Positions 32,629-40,697 of a DNA stretch of 50,038 nucleotides are shown piece by piece. Every line of letters starts with the position of its first letter. Within the stretch, counting starts at the first letter, position 1. The notes under the pieces are model-generated. The model was given only the letters and a program-made list of their open reading frames with translations, made no database searches and was not told the DNA's origin. The position numbers and the translations under genes are program-made. The stretch spans positions 1-50,038 of the IMG/VR virus record IMGVR_UViG_3300042890_000639; one strand, written 5' to 3'. Source of the stretch: a virus.

Positions 32629-32810
32629 GCACCCCATCACGCGTAATCGCCCTCCTCAAGAAGGCTCACGAGGCTCTCGAGGACGCTCAGGCTCACGCCA
32701 ACGGCTTCGACCGCGCTGTCCTCGGGCGAGACCTCGACGACATTCGATGGAGGCTCGGCGATCTGCTCAGCACGATCGAGATCGACGACAGACTGGACGC
32801 GACACGATGA
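32625..32810 (+). CDS. Small helical protein, unknown
   Basis: A 61-residue helical protein coupled by ATGA overlaps to the genes on either side. No family recognised. Confidence 0.55.
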   Translation: MSTPSRVIALLKKAHEALEDAQAHANGFDRAVLGRDLDDIRWRLGDLLSTIEIDDRLDATR

Positions 32811-33127
32811 GCGACATCTACTCGCACGAGGCTGTTGAGTTGGAGTTGTATCTCACTAACGACTTCGCTATCCACAGGGCGTATCTACAGCCCTGTCTAA
32901 AGAGCCTTGCCAAGCATCACGACCGAGGAGACTTCTATCGAGACAAGGCGCTAGTTGCGCTGTCCCGAGTCGTCAATTCGGCGGCGAAACAGTACAACCT
33001 TGAGCATGGCTCGATGACGACTAAGTGGTCTGAGTTGTTCCCGAAGGGTGACCGGGATCGAGTCGCCAACAAGATTCTTGACGATTTCTTGACCGAGTTG
33101 CGCCTCGGCAATCGCTTCTGGGAGTAG
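32807..33127 (+). CDS. Conserved phage helical protein
   Basis: A 106-residue protein beginning MSDIYSHEAVELELYL, a pattern I recognise from many phage genomes (SHEAxELxLYxxND with RGxYDxxKAxxxxxxLVxxAAK-like sequence later). Function unknown. It closes the accessory block and is followed by a terminator. Confidence 0.7.
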   Translation: MSDIYSHEAVELELYLTNDFAIHRAYLQPCLKSLAKHHDRGDFYRDKALVALSRVVNSAAKQYNLEHGSMTTKWSELFPKGDRDRVANKILDDFLTELRLGNRFWE

Positions 33128-33150
33128 GGCTTCCGCCCGATCGGGACCTC

Positions 33151-33185
33151 AACGCCACGACCTTGCCCTCCGAGGTCGTGGCGTT
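33151..33185 (+). terminator. Hairpin terminator of the accessory block
   Basis: A perfect 13-base-pair stem (33151-33163 with 33173-33185, arm AACGCCACGACCT) with a 9-base loop, 23 bases after the last accessory gene. No T tract. Confidence 0.8.
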
Positions 33186-33289
33186 CGACGTCTCTGTTCG
33201 CTAGGGTCGTATTACCGAGCCATAGCGCCCCTACTCTCCAGAGCCACCGAGCCCGAGAGCGCCCCTGTCGCCTACAGAAAGACTGCTTT

Positions 33290-33757
33290 ATGACTAACCG
33301 CATCAAGATCGGAACAGCCCTCGTGATTGCGATCTCCTTGACTCTCCCGATTGGGCGAGCCACCGCGTCACCCGAGGTCGTAACGATCCTTGGCGCGAAA
33401 AAAGGTCACAGCCTCTACAACGGAATACTTCCAGATCAGTATTATCACTCCTTGGCAGTCTGCGAGACCGGGCGGAACTGGAAGCACTCGACTCGTTCCT
33501 ACACGGGCGGATTGGGAATCTACAGAGGCACTTGGCGTAGGTGGAGTAACTCCTCGAGCGCCAAGGGTAAGACACCTCAGTATCAGGTTCGTGTCGCGGA
33601 CAAGATCGCGTTTCTCGGTCATACGGAACCTGACGGGGAGTTCGTTTATCCCGTAGGTCCTTACGGTTGGGGATGCGTGAAACACTCAGAGAACCTCCAA
33701 GGCTTCATCTGTCGCTCGAAGGACAAGGTCGTACAACGCTGGAAGCGTTACTGCTGA
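33290..33757 (+). CDS. Secreted Rpf-like peptidoglycan hydrolase
   Basis: A 155-residue protein with an N-terminal signal peptide (about residues 1-26, RATA then SPEVV) and a resuscitation-promoting-factor-like transglycosylase domain: LAVCETGRNW with catalytic-type E59, YTGGLGIYRGTWRRW at about 71-85 (usual form YYGGLQFSxxTWxxxGG), and two C-terminal cysteines. It should cleave peptidoglycan outside the membrane. It has its own transcription unit after a terminator, directly before the portal. It could help entry as a minor virion enzyme, or aid lysis together with the M15 endolysin at 39563. Confidence 0.75.
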   Translation: MTNRIKIGTALVIAISLTLPIGRATASPEVVTILGAKKGHSLYNGILPDQYYHSLAVCETGRNWKHSTRSYTGGLGIYRGTWRRWSNSSSAKGKTPQYQVRVADKIAFLGHTEPDGEFVYPVGPYGWGCVKHSENLQGFICRSKDKVVQRWKRYC

Positions 33758-33798
33758 CATACTGCTACTTCGCTCTCGTCATTGTGTAGTCTTAGTCT

Positions 33799-35667
33799 GT
33801 GCCAGACCGTCGCCCGAGAGCCCGAGCCCCTCAGTTCAATAGCCTTGTAGCAGCTGCCGAGATTATGCTCGCGCCCAATCTAGGTGTCCGCGCGTCGTCG
33901 TCGGTCTCCGTACACGGCTGGCATCACGACGCTTGGGATTACTACGACAACATTGGAGAGCTTCGCTTCGGGATCAACTGGATCGCCAATGCGATGTCTC
34001 GCGTCAACCTCGTCGCAGCTCGCCCACCCGACAGCCCCGGCGGAGATCCGATCATTATCGACTCCGAGGACCCGATCAACACTCCAGCGCAGAAGCGCGC
34101 CGCCGAGATCGTCGCTCAGATCGCAGGCGGACAATCGGGACAAGGGCAAATGCTTCTTTCCTTCGGTATCCACCTCTCCGTCACGGGCGTAGCTTGGCTC
34201 GTTGCCGAGCCGTCCCTCGACGATCCCCTCTCCGATCGCTTCGATACTTGGCTGGTCCTGTCGACCGAGGAGATCCGCGAGACGCGCGAAGGCAGAGTCG
34301 AGATCCGAGTCGGCGAGAAACGCTGGAGAGATCTACACCCGAACGCGATCGTCGTACGCGTATGGCGCAAGCACCCTCGACGTTCGTGGGAGCCTGACGC
34401 TCCTGTCCGAGGTGTCCTCGCTGTCCTGTCCGAGATCGACCTCCTCAACCGTCACATACACGCGACAGCGACGTCGCGCCTCGCAGGAGCTGGAGTCCTC
34501 GCGATCCCTTCCGAGGCTGTATTCCCTCCGGGTCAGGGACCTCAAGCGTCTCAGCCTGTCGACCCCGACGACCAGAACACCACAGCGCCCGAGGATGGTT
34601 TCGTTGACACTCTGATTGACGCGATGACCACGCCCCTCATCGACCGAAGCTCGGCAGCTGCTGTCGTCCCTCTCGTCGTCAAGGTCCCCGGCGAACTCGT
34701 CGACAAGATCAAGCACCTGACATTCTCGACACCTTTCGACGATCGCGTAATGGAGCTGATGGATCAAGCGATCAAGCGCCTTGCGCTCGGGCTCGACATA
34801 CCGCCCGAGGTCCTCACGGGGACAGGCGGAATGAACCATTGGGGCGCTTGGCAGGTTGCGGAGGAAGCGATCACGCTCCACATTGAGCCCCTCTCCGAGA
34901 CCGTCGTCCACGCACTCACGATCGGCTTCCTCGAGGCGGCTCTGACCGCCGAGGGCTACGACCCGAACGAGGCAATGATCTGGTACGACACGTCGGACCT
35001 GCGGACTAAGCCCGATAAGACCGCGAGCGCACTCGAGGCGTACGATCGAAACGAACTCTCAGCCGACGCCCTCCTTCGCGAGATGGGCTTCTCACCCGAG
35101 GACGCCCCCGACGACGAGGAGCGCAGGCGCAACGTCCTGCTCTCTGTTGTGCGCGGAGCGCCGACGCTGGCACCGGGAATCCTCATCGACCTCGGCTACC
35201 TCAGCGCGCCCGAGATCGCCGAGGGAGTGTCTGTCGTCGAGGACGCGAAGGCGTCAGCCGTCCCCGAGATCACAGCGCCAGCACCCGAGAACACGGTCCC
35301 CGAAACGCAACCGACGAGCGTCGTACAGGCGGCTCTGCTTGCTTCTTGCGACATGATGGTACGCCGAGCCCTCGAGCGAGCTGGATCTCGTCTCCGATCG
35401 GCGGCTGGGAAGGGACAGCCCGGCGGAGCCTCGTCGGTAGTCTGCGCGGATCCGTCTGCGCTACATACGCACTTTGACGCGACAGCCCACTCTGATCTTG
35501 GCTCGCTCCTCGAGGGAGCGTGGATCCTTGTTCCCGAGATCGCGGACCGCTACGGCGTAGACGCTGACGCGTTGAGCCTGTCTCTCGATACCTACACGCG
35601 AGCCCTTCTCGCCTCGAAGCAGGAGCATCGTTATGGACGCCTTGAGAGCGCCCTCCGACCTTCCTGA
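33799..35667 (+). CDS. Portal protein
   Basis: A 622-residue protein in the position of the portal. It shows IGELRFGINWIANAMSRV near residue 52, a long central region with LAVLSEIDLLNRHIHATATSRLAGAGVL, and RLALGLDIPPEVLTGTGGMNHWGAWQ at about 332-357, the clip/wing pattern of actinophage portals; the last 110 residues are helical. Twelve copies should form the DNA gate. It starts at GTG 33799 with TAGTCT (33787-33792) six bases upstream, so may be leaderless. The end overlaps the MuF-like gene by 35 bases. Confidence 0.88.
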   Translation: MPDRRPRARAPQFNSLVAAAEIMLAPNLGVRASSSVSVHGWHHDAWDYYDNIGELRFGINWIANAMSRVNLVAARPPDSPGGDPIIIDSEDPINTPAQKRAAEIVAQIAGGQSGQGQMLLSFGIHLSVTGVAWLVAEPSLDDPLSDRFDTWLVLSTEEIRETREGRVEIRVGEKRWRDLHPNAIVVRVWRKHPRRSWEPDAPVRGVLAVLSEIDLLNRHIHATATSRLAGAGVLAIPSEAVFPPGQGPQASQPVDPDDQNTTAPEDGFVDTLIDAMTTPLIDRSSAAAVVPLVVKVPGELVDKIKHLTFSTPFDDRVMELMDQAIKRLALGLDIPPEVLTGTGGMNHWGAWQVAEEAITLHIEPLSETVVHALTIGFLEAALTAEGYDPNEAMIWYDTSDLRTKPDKTASALEAYDRNELSADALLREMGFSPEDAPDDEERRRNVLLSVVRGAPTLAPGILIDLGYLSAPEIAEGVSVVEDAKASAVPEITAPAPENTVPETQPTSVVQAALLASCDMMVRRALERAGSRLRSAAGKGQPGGASSVVCADPSALHTHFDATAHSDLGSLLEGAWILVPEIADRYGVDADALSLSLDTYTRALLASKQEHRYGRLESALRPS

Positions 35668-37309
35668 CCCGAAGGACCGCAGGGAGACAGAGGCGTGGCT
35701 CGAGCGCCGATCTGACGCGCTCGCCGAGTCGATCGCCCGATCCCTCAAGAAGGTCATTACGACCGCGTACGACCGTTTCCTCGCGACACTCCCCGAGACC
35801 TCGATCGTCTCGTCGCTGACGGCGGCTGGCGACTTCCACGCCTTTGACTCGATTGTCGGTGACTGGAGACTGATCTACGAACGAGAGATCGCGCCCGAGA
35901 TCGAGGAGACGTACCTCTCGGGAGCCCTGTCCGCCTTTACGCAAGCGCCGGGGACCGACGCGATGAGCGACGAGGAGGTCGCGTCGTGGGCTCGCGTCAC
36001 GAATGATCAGGCGCTCTCGTATATGAGCACAGCATCGAACCGTCTCGCTGGAGTCGGAGACACGATCTGGAACGATGTCCGCGATCGAGTGTCGTCGGCT
36101 GTCGCCTCGGGAATGAGCAATGAGGAACTGAAGGATCAGATCGGGAAGCTCTCGGACTTCTCGGAGTACCGCGCAGACACGATCGCAAGGACCGAGACGA
36201 TCGGAGCCTACGTCAACGGAGATTGGGAAGGCGCTCAGCTCCTCGGCGAGTTCGGACCCGTCGAGAAGGTCTGGGTAGCGACAGGAGACGCGCGAGGTCG
36301 CGAGTGGCATACGGACATGATGAGCGAGTCGATCCCCGTCGACGAGCCGTTCGACGTCGACGGTGAGCCGATGATGTACCCTCACGATCCAAGCGGATCC
36401 GCGTTCAACGTCGTCAACTGCCGTTGCTACGTCGAGTTCCTGTATCCGGGCGACACTCGCCCCGACGGATCAGTAATCCCCGAGCAGGAAGCGATAGCGG
36501 AGGAGGGAGGACAGGAACTCGAGGAGATCGACGTCGAGGAAGTCCCTCTCGAGCCGACTCCCGTTCCTATGGATTATTTTACCGCGATAACAGAAAGGAA
36601 CATTGAGGAAGTTCTCGATCGAGTCGCTGGTCCTGCTCCTATCAAGAAAAATAACAAGTATTACAAGTCAGACGTCAAGAACCACGAAGCAAGGCGCGAG
36701 GCAACGCGACAGAGAATCGCCGAGGCTAGCAGAACCTCAGTCCGAGGAGACGTGATCGTGCTCGACCTCGAGGACATAGGGCAGGAAGCGTTTGACGTCG
36801 TCACAGCGCAACTATCGGAGCTGATCGACGGCAATCCCATCTCGGCTCGTGGAATGTTCGTCGAGATCGTCGAGACAGTTGACGAGACAGTTAACGCGGC
36901 TGGCAGTATGACGATTACTAAAGATGCTCGTTTCTACGGAAATATGAGACTGAGCGCCAAGCAAATGCGAAGTTCGGCAATCCAGAAGGAAACGGGCTTC
37001 TTTAGTAGGGCGGGAGGAATTGAAGCGCGCCGCTACACGATTATTCACGAGTACGGTCACGCAATCGACGCTGGAGACCTTCTTTTAGGAGGATTGAGCC
37101 CTGCCGACGCTCGCCGAGTCCAATCCGCAATGTCAGACAAGATCAACCTTCTAGGCAAGCACAGCCGAGCTGGCAACCTCTCTCAGTACGGAAGCACAAA
37201 CATTTACGAGGGATACGCGGAGGCGTTCGCTGACTTCTGGATCAGCAAGGGCAAGAGCACCAACCTTGCGACGATAGAGTATGCGAAGGCATTCGGCTGG
37301 AGGTTATAA
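35633..37309 (+). CDS. MuF-like head protein fused to a C-terminal metallopeptidase domain
   Basis: A 558-residue fusion. Residues about 1-290 form a Mu F-like minor head protein (RADTIARTETIGAYVNG, REWHTDMM, then NVVNCRCY). After an acidic/Pro linker (about 290-315), the C-terminal domain carries the zincin HEYGH at 472-476 and EGYAEAFADF at 526-535 supplying the likely third ligand. MuF fusions with toxin-like C-termini are known, especially in temperate phages; this one could be an injected effector peptidase or a toxin released on infection. From about nt 36570 the DNA is AT-richer, with AGA/AGG and AAT/AAA codons rare elsewhere, suggesting acquisition of the tail domain. Confidence 0.85.
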   Translation: MDALRAPSDLPDPKDRRETEAWLERRSDALAESIARSLKKVITTAYDRFLATLPETSIVSSLTAAGDFHAFDSIVGDWRLIYEREIAPEIEETYLSGALSAFTQAPGTDAMSDEEVASWARVTNDQALSYMSTASNRLAGVGDTIWNDVRDRVSSAVASGMSNEELKDQIGKLSDFSEYRADTIARTETIGAYVNGDWEGAQLLGEFGPVEKVWVATGDARGREWHTDMMSESIPVDEPFDVDGEPMMYPHDPSGSAFNVVNCRCYVEFLYPGDTRPDGSVIPEQEAIAEEGGQELEEIDVEEVPLEPTPVPMDYFTAITERNIEEVLDRVAGPAPIKKNNKYYKSDVKNHEARREATRQRIAEASRTSVRGDVIVLDLEDIGQEAFDVVTAQLSELIDGNPISARGMFVEIVETVDETVNAAGSMTITKDARFYGNMRLSAKQMRSSAIQKETGFFSRAGGIEARRYTIIHEYGHAIDAGDLLLGGLSPADARRVQSAMSDKINLLGKHSRAGNLSQYGSTNIYEGYAEAFADFWISKGKSTNLATIEYAKAFGWRL

Positions 37310-37509
37310 TGAGCGAAGCAAACGTAGTTGTAGACACTTTCGACGGGTCCATAATCGTTACCCTTGATTACTCGACTATGTCCGCGACAGAGTTACGGAC
37401 GTATGTCTCGCTCGGCTATCCCGAGGCGATCGACGAATACTTCCGACGCGACTCGCGAGCCGACCAGAAGCTCGATCCTTACGCACCCGTACAACTCCCC
37501 GAACCCTGA
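37309..37509 (+). CDS. Small protein downstream of the MuF-peptidase fusion
   Basis: A 66-residue protein whose ATG overlaps the last base of the MuF stop. Its first half shares the AT-richer composition of the peptidase domain, so it may have arrived with it. Immunity or chaperone partners often follow toxin domains, making that a reasonable guess; nothing in the sequence itself shows it. Confidence 0.6.
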   Translation: MSEANVVVDTFDGSIIVTLDYSTMSATELRTYVSLGYPEAIDEYFRRDSRADQKLDPYAPVQLPEP

Positions 37510-37511
37510 CG

Positions 37512-38726
37512 ATGAGGCGTCTCCTGTCGCTCGTTAGCCTCGTCGCAGTCGCTTTCGGCACTCTTGCGCCACACTCCGCCGAAGCCTCGTCTCAGGGGCT
37601 CTCCGTTACCGCCTACAGTATTTCGGAGTTCCCTCCGACACGCTCCGACACGGAGCACCCTCTCTGTGGCTTCCGAGTCGACCCTTTCGTAAACATACAG
37701 TACGAGTACGATCCGATCGGCAGCTGCGGAGGAGACGCGTTCCTCGTCCATTACGAAGGCTTCGTGACGATCCCCGAGGGCGTGTCCTCTGTCCGCTTCG
37801 CGATCGCAAGCGACGACGGCAGTCACTTTACAATCGACGGTACGACGTTTGGCGACTGGTCAGACAAGGGCTGTAGCGCGGACTACTCGCCTCGACTCGC
37901 CTTCCCGACAGGATCTCCCCTCGCCCTTGACGGCTGGATCTACGAGAACGGAGGCGGAACCTGCGCCATGCTTATGTGGCAGTTTGACGCCGACAATGCG
38001 GATTGGAACATCGTGCCACCCGAGGCATTTACTGTCGACGCTGTCCCTCCGACAACCACGACAAGTACCGTGACAACGTCGACGACAACGACCACGACAG
38101 CCACGACCACCAGTACCACCAGTACCACTTCGTCCACCACGTCAACCTCGACAACCTCGACGACGATCCCGGCGACGACGACATCTCACCAGCTCCCGAG
38201 CAGTACGGTCAGCCCGAGTAGCACCGCCGCCCAAGCAATCAGTAATCCGCCGACCGCAACTCTCTCCTCGACCGTCTCGCCAGCTCCGACGACTACGGCA
38301 GTCATTATCGCTCCGACAAGTACGCTAAACGCTCCGACGACTATCACGCCAACAACACTATCGGCGACGACGACCTCCGTCGTCACGAAGCCCGACGCTC
38401 CGACAATGTCCTCTACCGAGGCTGTCGAGCGCGCGACGGATCCCGAGGTCGTAGCGTCGCTGTCCTCCGAGGAGGCGGAGATCGTGTTCGCCTCGATCGA
38501 CGAGTCGGCTCTCACAATGGAGGAGGCGTCTCTCATTGTCGAAGCCGTACAGAACGCGCCCGACGAGGTCCGCGAAGCGTTCGAGGAGAAGGTCAACGTG
38601 TTCGGCGGAAAGACTGACGACTACGTCCCTCTGTTTTCCAACATTCCCGTTGGAGAAAGACGTACAATGATTGCGGCGACAGGAATGCTAACGGTCGTTC
38701 CGCCACCGAGACGGAGATTGACGTGA
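37512..38726 (+). CDS. Secreted PA14-domain protein with Thr/Ser-rich stalk
   Basis: A 404-residue protein: signal peptide (about 1-25), a PA14-like beta domain (about 30-175; VHYEGFVTIPEGVSSVRFAI, SDDGSHFTIDG, cysteines that could form disulphides), a long Thr/Ser/Pro-rich low-complexity stalk (about 180-300) and a helical acidic C-terminal domain. PA14 domains usually bind carbohydrates. It should be exported, either to decorate the host envelope or to act in lysis or superinfection control. It sits just before the holin-like genes. Confidence 0.7.
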   Translation: MRRLLSLVSLVAVAFGTLAPHSAEASSQGLSVTAYSISEFPPTRSDTEHPLCGFRVDPFVNIQYEYDPIGSCGGDAFLVHYEGFVTIPEGVSSVRFAIASDDGSHFTIDGTTFGDWSDKGCSADYSPRLAFPTGSPLALDGWIYENGGGTCAMLMWQFDADNADWNIVPPEAFTVDAVPPTTTTSTVTTSTTTTTTATTTSTTSTTSSTTSTSTTSTTIPATTTSHQLPSSTVSPSSTAAQAISNPPTATLSSTVSPAPTTTAVIIAPTSTLNAPTTITPTTLSATTTSVVTKPDAPTMSSTEAVERATDPEVVASLSSEEAEIVFASIDESALTMEEASLIVEAVQNAPDEVREAFEEKVNVFGGKTDDYVPLFSNIPVGERRTMIAATGMLTVVPPPRRRLT

Positions 38727-38893
38727 ACAGACATACCGAGTTCGTAAAGGAAAACCTCTGGGTATGGGCTACGGCTGTCGTCGTCTACCTGACGCTGTCG
38801 GGCTGGATCCGATCCTTCGTCGGCTGGCTGTCGATCGTCATCGTTCTCCTCCAGATCGTTCTCCACGTCGTCGGATCGGAGGACGAGGAATGA
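38723..38893 (+). CDS. Small two-helix membrane protein, holin candidate
   Basis: A 56-residue protein starting at GTG in the previous stop. Two hydrophobic segments (about 12-24 and 30-49) are separated by a short turn and followed by an acidic tail (SEDEE). Size, topology and position ahead of the endolysin fit a class II holin, but another two-segment protein lies just downstream. Confidence 0.6.
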   Translation: MNRHTEFVKENLWVWATAVVVYLTLSGWIRSFVGWLSIVIVLLQIVLHVVGSEDEE

Positions 38894-39114
38894 GAAGGCT
38901 CGCCCTGTCCCTCGTTGCCGTGTTCGGCGTGTTCCTCTTGCTCGTTCTGACGGGCTGTGGCTACGACGGGAGTTACCGCTACCCCTGTCAAGATCCTGCG
39001 AACTGGCAGCTCGAGGAGTGTCGACCTCCGATCTGTAATGCTTCCGATACCTGTACGACCGACCTGATCCCCGAGGAGGACATCGCGAATGAGCCCGACA
39101 CTACGCAACCCTGA
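38890..39114 (+). CDS. Small lipoprotein
   Basis: A 74-residue protein with a signal peptide ending in the lipobox LTGC (cysteine at about 23), then four further cysteines and an acidic tail. It should be anchored on the outer face of the membrane. Located in the lysis block; superinfection exclusion or spanin-like roles are possible. Confidence 0.7.
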   Translation: MRRLALSLVAVFGVFLLLVLTGCGYDGSYRYPCQDPANWQLEECRPPICNASDTCTTDLIPEEDIANEPDTTQP

Positions 39115-39391
39115 GAAGCGCCACACGCCCGAGGAGATCCACGCTCGGCTGATCTTTATCATTGGACTGACGCTCGCCTTCGTGTTCGCGATGAGCGTCC
39201 TCGTAATGCTCTGGTCTCTCGTATTCGTTACGCAACCGATCACCAAGCAAGCGCCCAATGACGCCGCATTTATCGACCTCGTCTCTACGCTCTGCGTGTT
39301 TATGACGGGCTCGCTCGCTGGTGTATTATCAGCTAACGGACTCAAGTCCAAACCGAAGGAGCAACAGAATGAACCTCAGCCCACAGAATAA
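39089..39391 (+). CDS. Membrane protein, second holin candidate
   Basis: A 100-residue protein with two hydrophobic segments (about 22-46 and 64-86) and a charged Pro/Gln-rich C-terminus. It overlaps the lipoprotein gene by 26 bases and the next gene by 23. Either this or the protein at 38723 could be the holin; phages of actinobacteria often carry two such genes. Confidence 0.6.
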   Translation: MSPTLRNPEKRHTPEEIHARLIFIIGLTLAFVFAMSVLVMLWSLVFVTQPITKQAPNDAAFIDLVSTLCVFMTGSLAGVLSANGLKSKPKEQQNEPQPTE

Positions 39392-39566
39392 AGCAATGAT
39401 CGAGTCGTACCTCCGATCTCTCGTCGGGACAGGCATCGCCGCCTACACCGCCTCGGGAGGCGATCCGAAGTCGACACTCAACGCGATCTGGGCGAGCCTG
39501 ATCCCCGTCGCTCTCCGCTTCGTCAACAAGAAGGACGGCTCCTTCGGTCTCGGAGCTGCGAAGTGA
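39369..39566 (+). CDS. Small lysis-block protein, unknown
   Basis: A 65-residue protein with one moderately hydrophobic segment (WASLIPVALRF) and GTGIAAYTASGGDPKS. ATG 39369 has AAGGAG well placed upstream. It is coupled to the endolysin gene by an overlap. Similar short proteins accompany actinophage endolysins, function unknown. Confidence 0.55.
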   Translation: MNLSPQNKAMIESYLRSLVGTGIAAYTASGGDPKSTLNAIWASLIPVALRFVNKKDGSFGLGAAK

Positions 39567-40129
39567 CGAACACGAAGCGCCCCTACACGGGCTTCGACAA
39601 GATCGGCAGGGCTGTCCCTCCGGGCGTCGCGAAGTTCATGGATCTCCTCGAGCGCCGATGGAACCTCTCGAACCTCGGGATCCTTCAGGTCCGCGCGATG
39701 CGATCCGCGCCTGCTCAGTTTCAGGGCAAGAACGCCGATCAGCTCGAGAAGCTCCCCGATTACAAGAAGTGGATGAGCGTTCACGCGACAGGTAGAGCCC
39801 TCGATGCTGGTTACAGCAACCGTAAGACAGCCCTCGAAGCTTGGGAGTGGTGTCTCGCTCACGCAACCGAACTCGGTATCGAGGAGATCCACGACTACGC
39901 CTTCGACCCCGACGGTAAAGGTCCCGGCAAGGCGTGGGGTCGCGGTTATCGCTGTAGTCGAGCTGACAAGGCGAGTGGCGTGAAGGTGTATTCGGAGTCC
40001 GACAATGCCGGAACGCCCGGAGGAAAGTGGCTCCATTTCGAGATCTCTCCAGCTATGGCGGCTAGCGCCGAGGCGATGGAGACCGCGTGGAGGTCGATCC
40101 CTAAGCCCGAGGTAATCACCAAGAACTGA
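39563..40129 (+). CDS. M15-type peptidase endolysin
   Basis: A 188-residue enzyme of the VanY/M15 D-Ala-D-Ala carboxypeptidase-like fold: H74 and D81 in VHATGRALD bind zinc with H158 in GGKWLHFE, and the central HDYAFDPDGKG region is typical of actinophage members. It should cut peptide bridges of the cell wall at lysis. It has no signal peptide, so it depends on a holin, two candidates for which lie directly upstream. Starts at GTG in the previous stop; a terminator follows. Confidence 0.82.
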   Translation: MTNTKRPYTGFDKIGRAVPPGVAKFMDLLERRWNLSNLGILQVRAMRSAPAQFQGKNADQLEKLPDYKKWMSVHATGRALDAGYSNRKTALEAWEWCLAHATELGIEEIHDYAFDPDGKGPGKAWGRGYRCSRADKASGVKVYSESDNAGTPGGKWLHFEISPAMAASAEAMETAWRSIPKPEVITKN

Positions 40130-40173
40130 CTCCTCTCGAGTTACACGAACGATCAGACGGGACATCTGATCTG

Positions 40174-40220
40174 AGGCTCTCCGATCTCCGATCCCCCCAG
40201 ACGTAGAGGTCGGAGAGCCT
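40174..40220 (+). terminator. Hairpin terminator after the endolysin
   Basis: A 14-base stem (40174-40187 with 40207-40220, arm AGGCTCTCCGATCT) with one G-U pair and a 19-base loop, followed by TTCGTTT. It ends the lysis operon just before the copied promoter cassette. Confidence 0.85.
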
Positions 40221-40222
40221 TT

Positions 40223-40284
40223 CGTTTCAAGGGCAAAAAAATAATCCGTCATAAGACTTGACACGCCGACTCGAGTCGGCTATC
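40223..40284 (+). repeat. 62-bp direct repeat, copy B
   Basis: Identical to 30936-30997. Here it is fully intergenic and supplies the promoter of the following gene. Confidence 0.95.
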
Positions 40285-40293
40285 GTTAGTGAC
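40258..40293 (+). promoter_or_regulatory. Operator-promoter 7
   Basis: TTGACA at 40258-40263, spacer of 17 with CCGACTCGAGTCGG (40266-40279), TATCGT at 40281-40286, ATG 40294 exactly eight bases on. Confidence 0.87.
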
Positions 40294-40479
40294 ATGGACA
40301 TACACCACACACACAGAAATACACCCGAGCCAAAGAAAGTACGGATCTCGATCCGCGATTGGGAAGTCGCCAACTCCCTTCCCGACGTTGTCGGATACCT
40401 CACGTATCTCGAGGCTCGTCAGAACGGCTCATCGCACATCTACGCAATGAACCTCGCTTGGAAGGCGATCGCACAATGA
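40294..40479 (+). CDS. Small unknown protein under operator-promoter 7
   Basis: A 61-residue protein beginning MDIHHTHRN. Its ATG is set by the leaderless promoter. No family recognised. It overlaps the next gene by four bases, leading a short operon of four small genes inside the late region. Confidence 0.65.
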   Translation: MDIHHTHRNTPEPKKVRISIRDWEVANSLPDVVGYLTYLEARQNGSSHIYAMNLAWKAIAQ

Positions 40480-40697
40480 GCACCAAGTACGTCATCAAAC
40501 TCGTCAGCCCTCGCTACCCGAACTCAAGGAGTTTCCTCCACTCAGTTCGCGCACGTCGGATCACCAAGACTACGCACCCTGCTCTCGCTCGTATGTTCGA
40601 GACTCCCGAGCAGGCTCAGGAACTGATCGACGCTGTCGCCTATCAGACAGGCTACGCGTGGGAGATCCACAGCTACATGGGAAAGGGCGCGCAATGA
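40476..40697 (+). CDS. Small basic protein, unknown
   Basis: A 73-residue basic protein with a ferredoxin-like alternation (KYVIKLVSPRYPNS, PEQAQELIDAV). Possible regulator or RNA/DNA binder. Overlaps both neighbours. Confidence 0.6.
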   Translation: MSTKYVIKLVSPRYPNSRSFLHSVRARRITKTTHPALARMFETPEQAQELIDAVAYQTGYAWEIHSYMGKGAQ

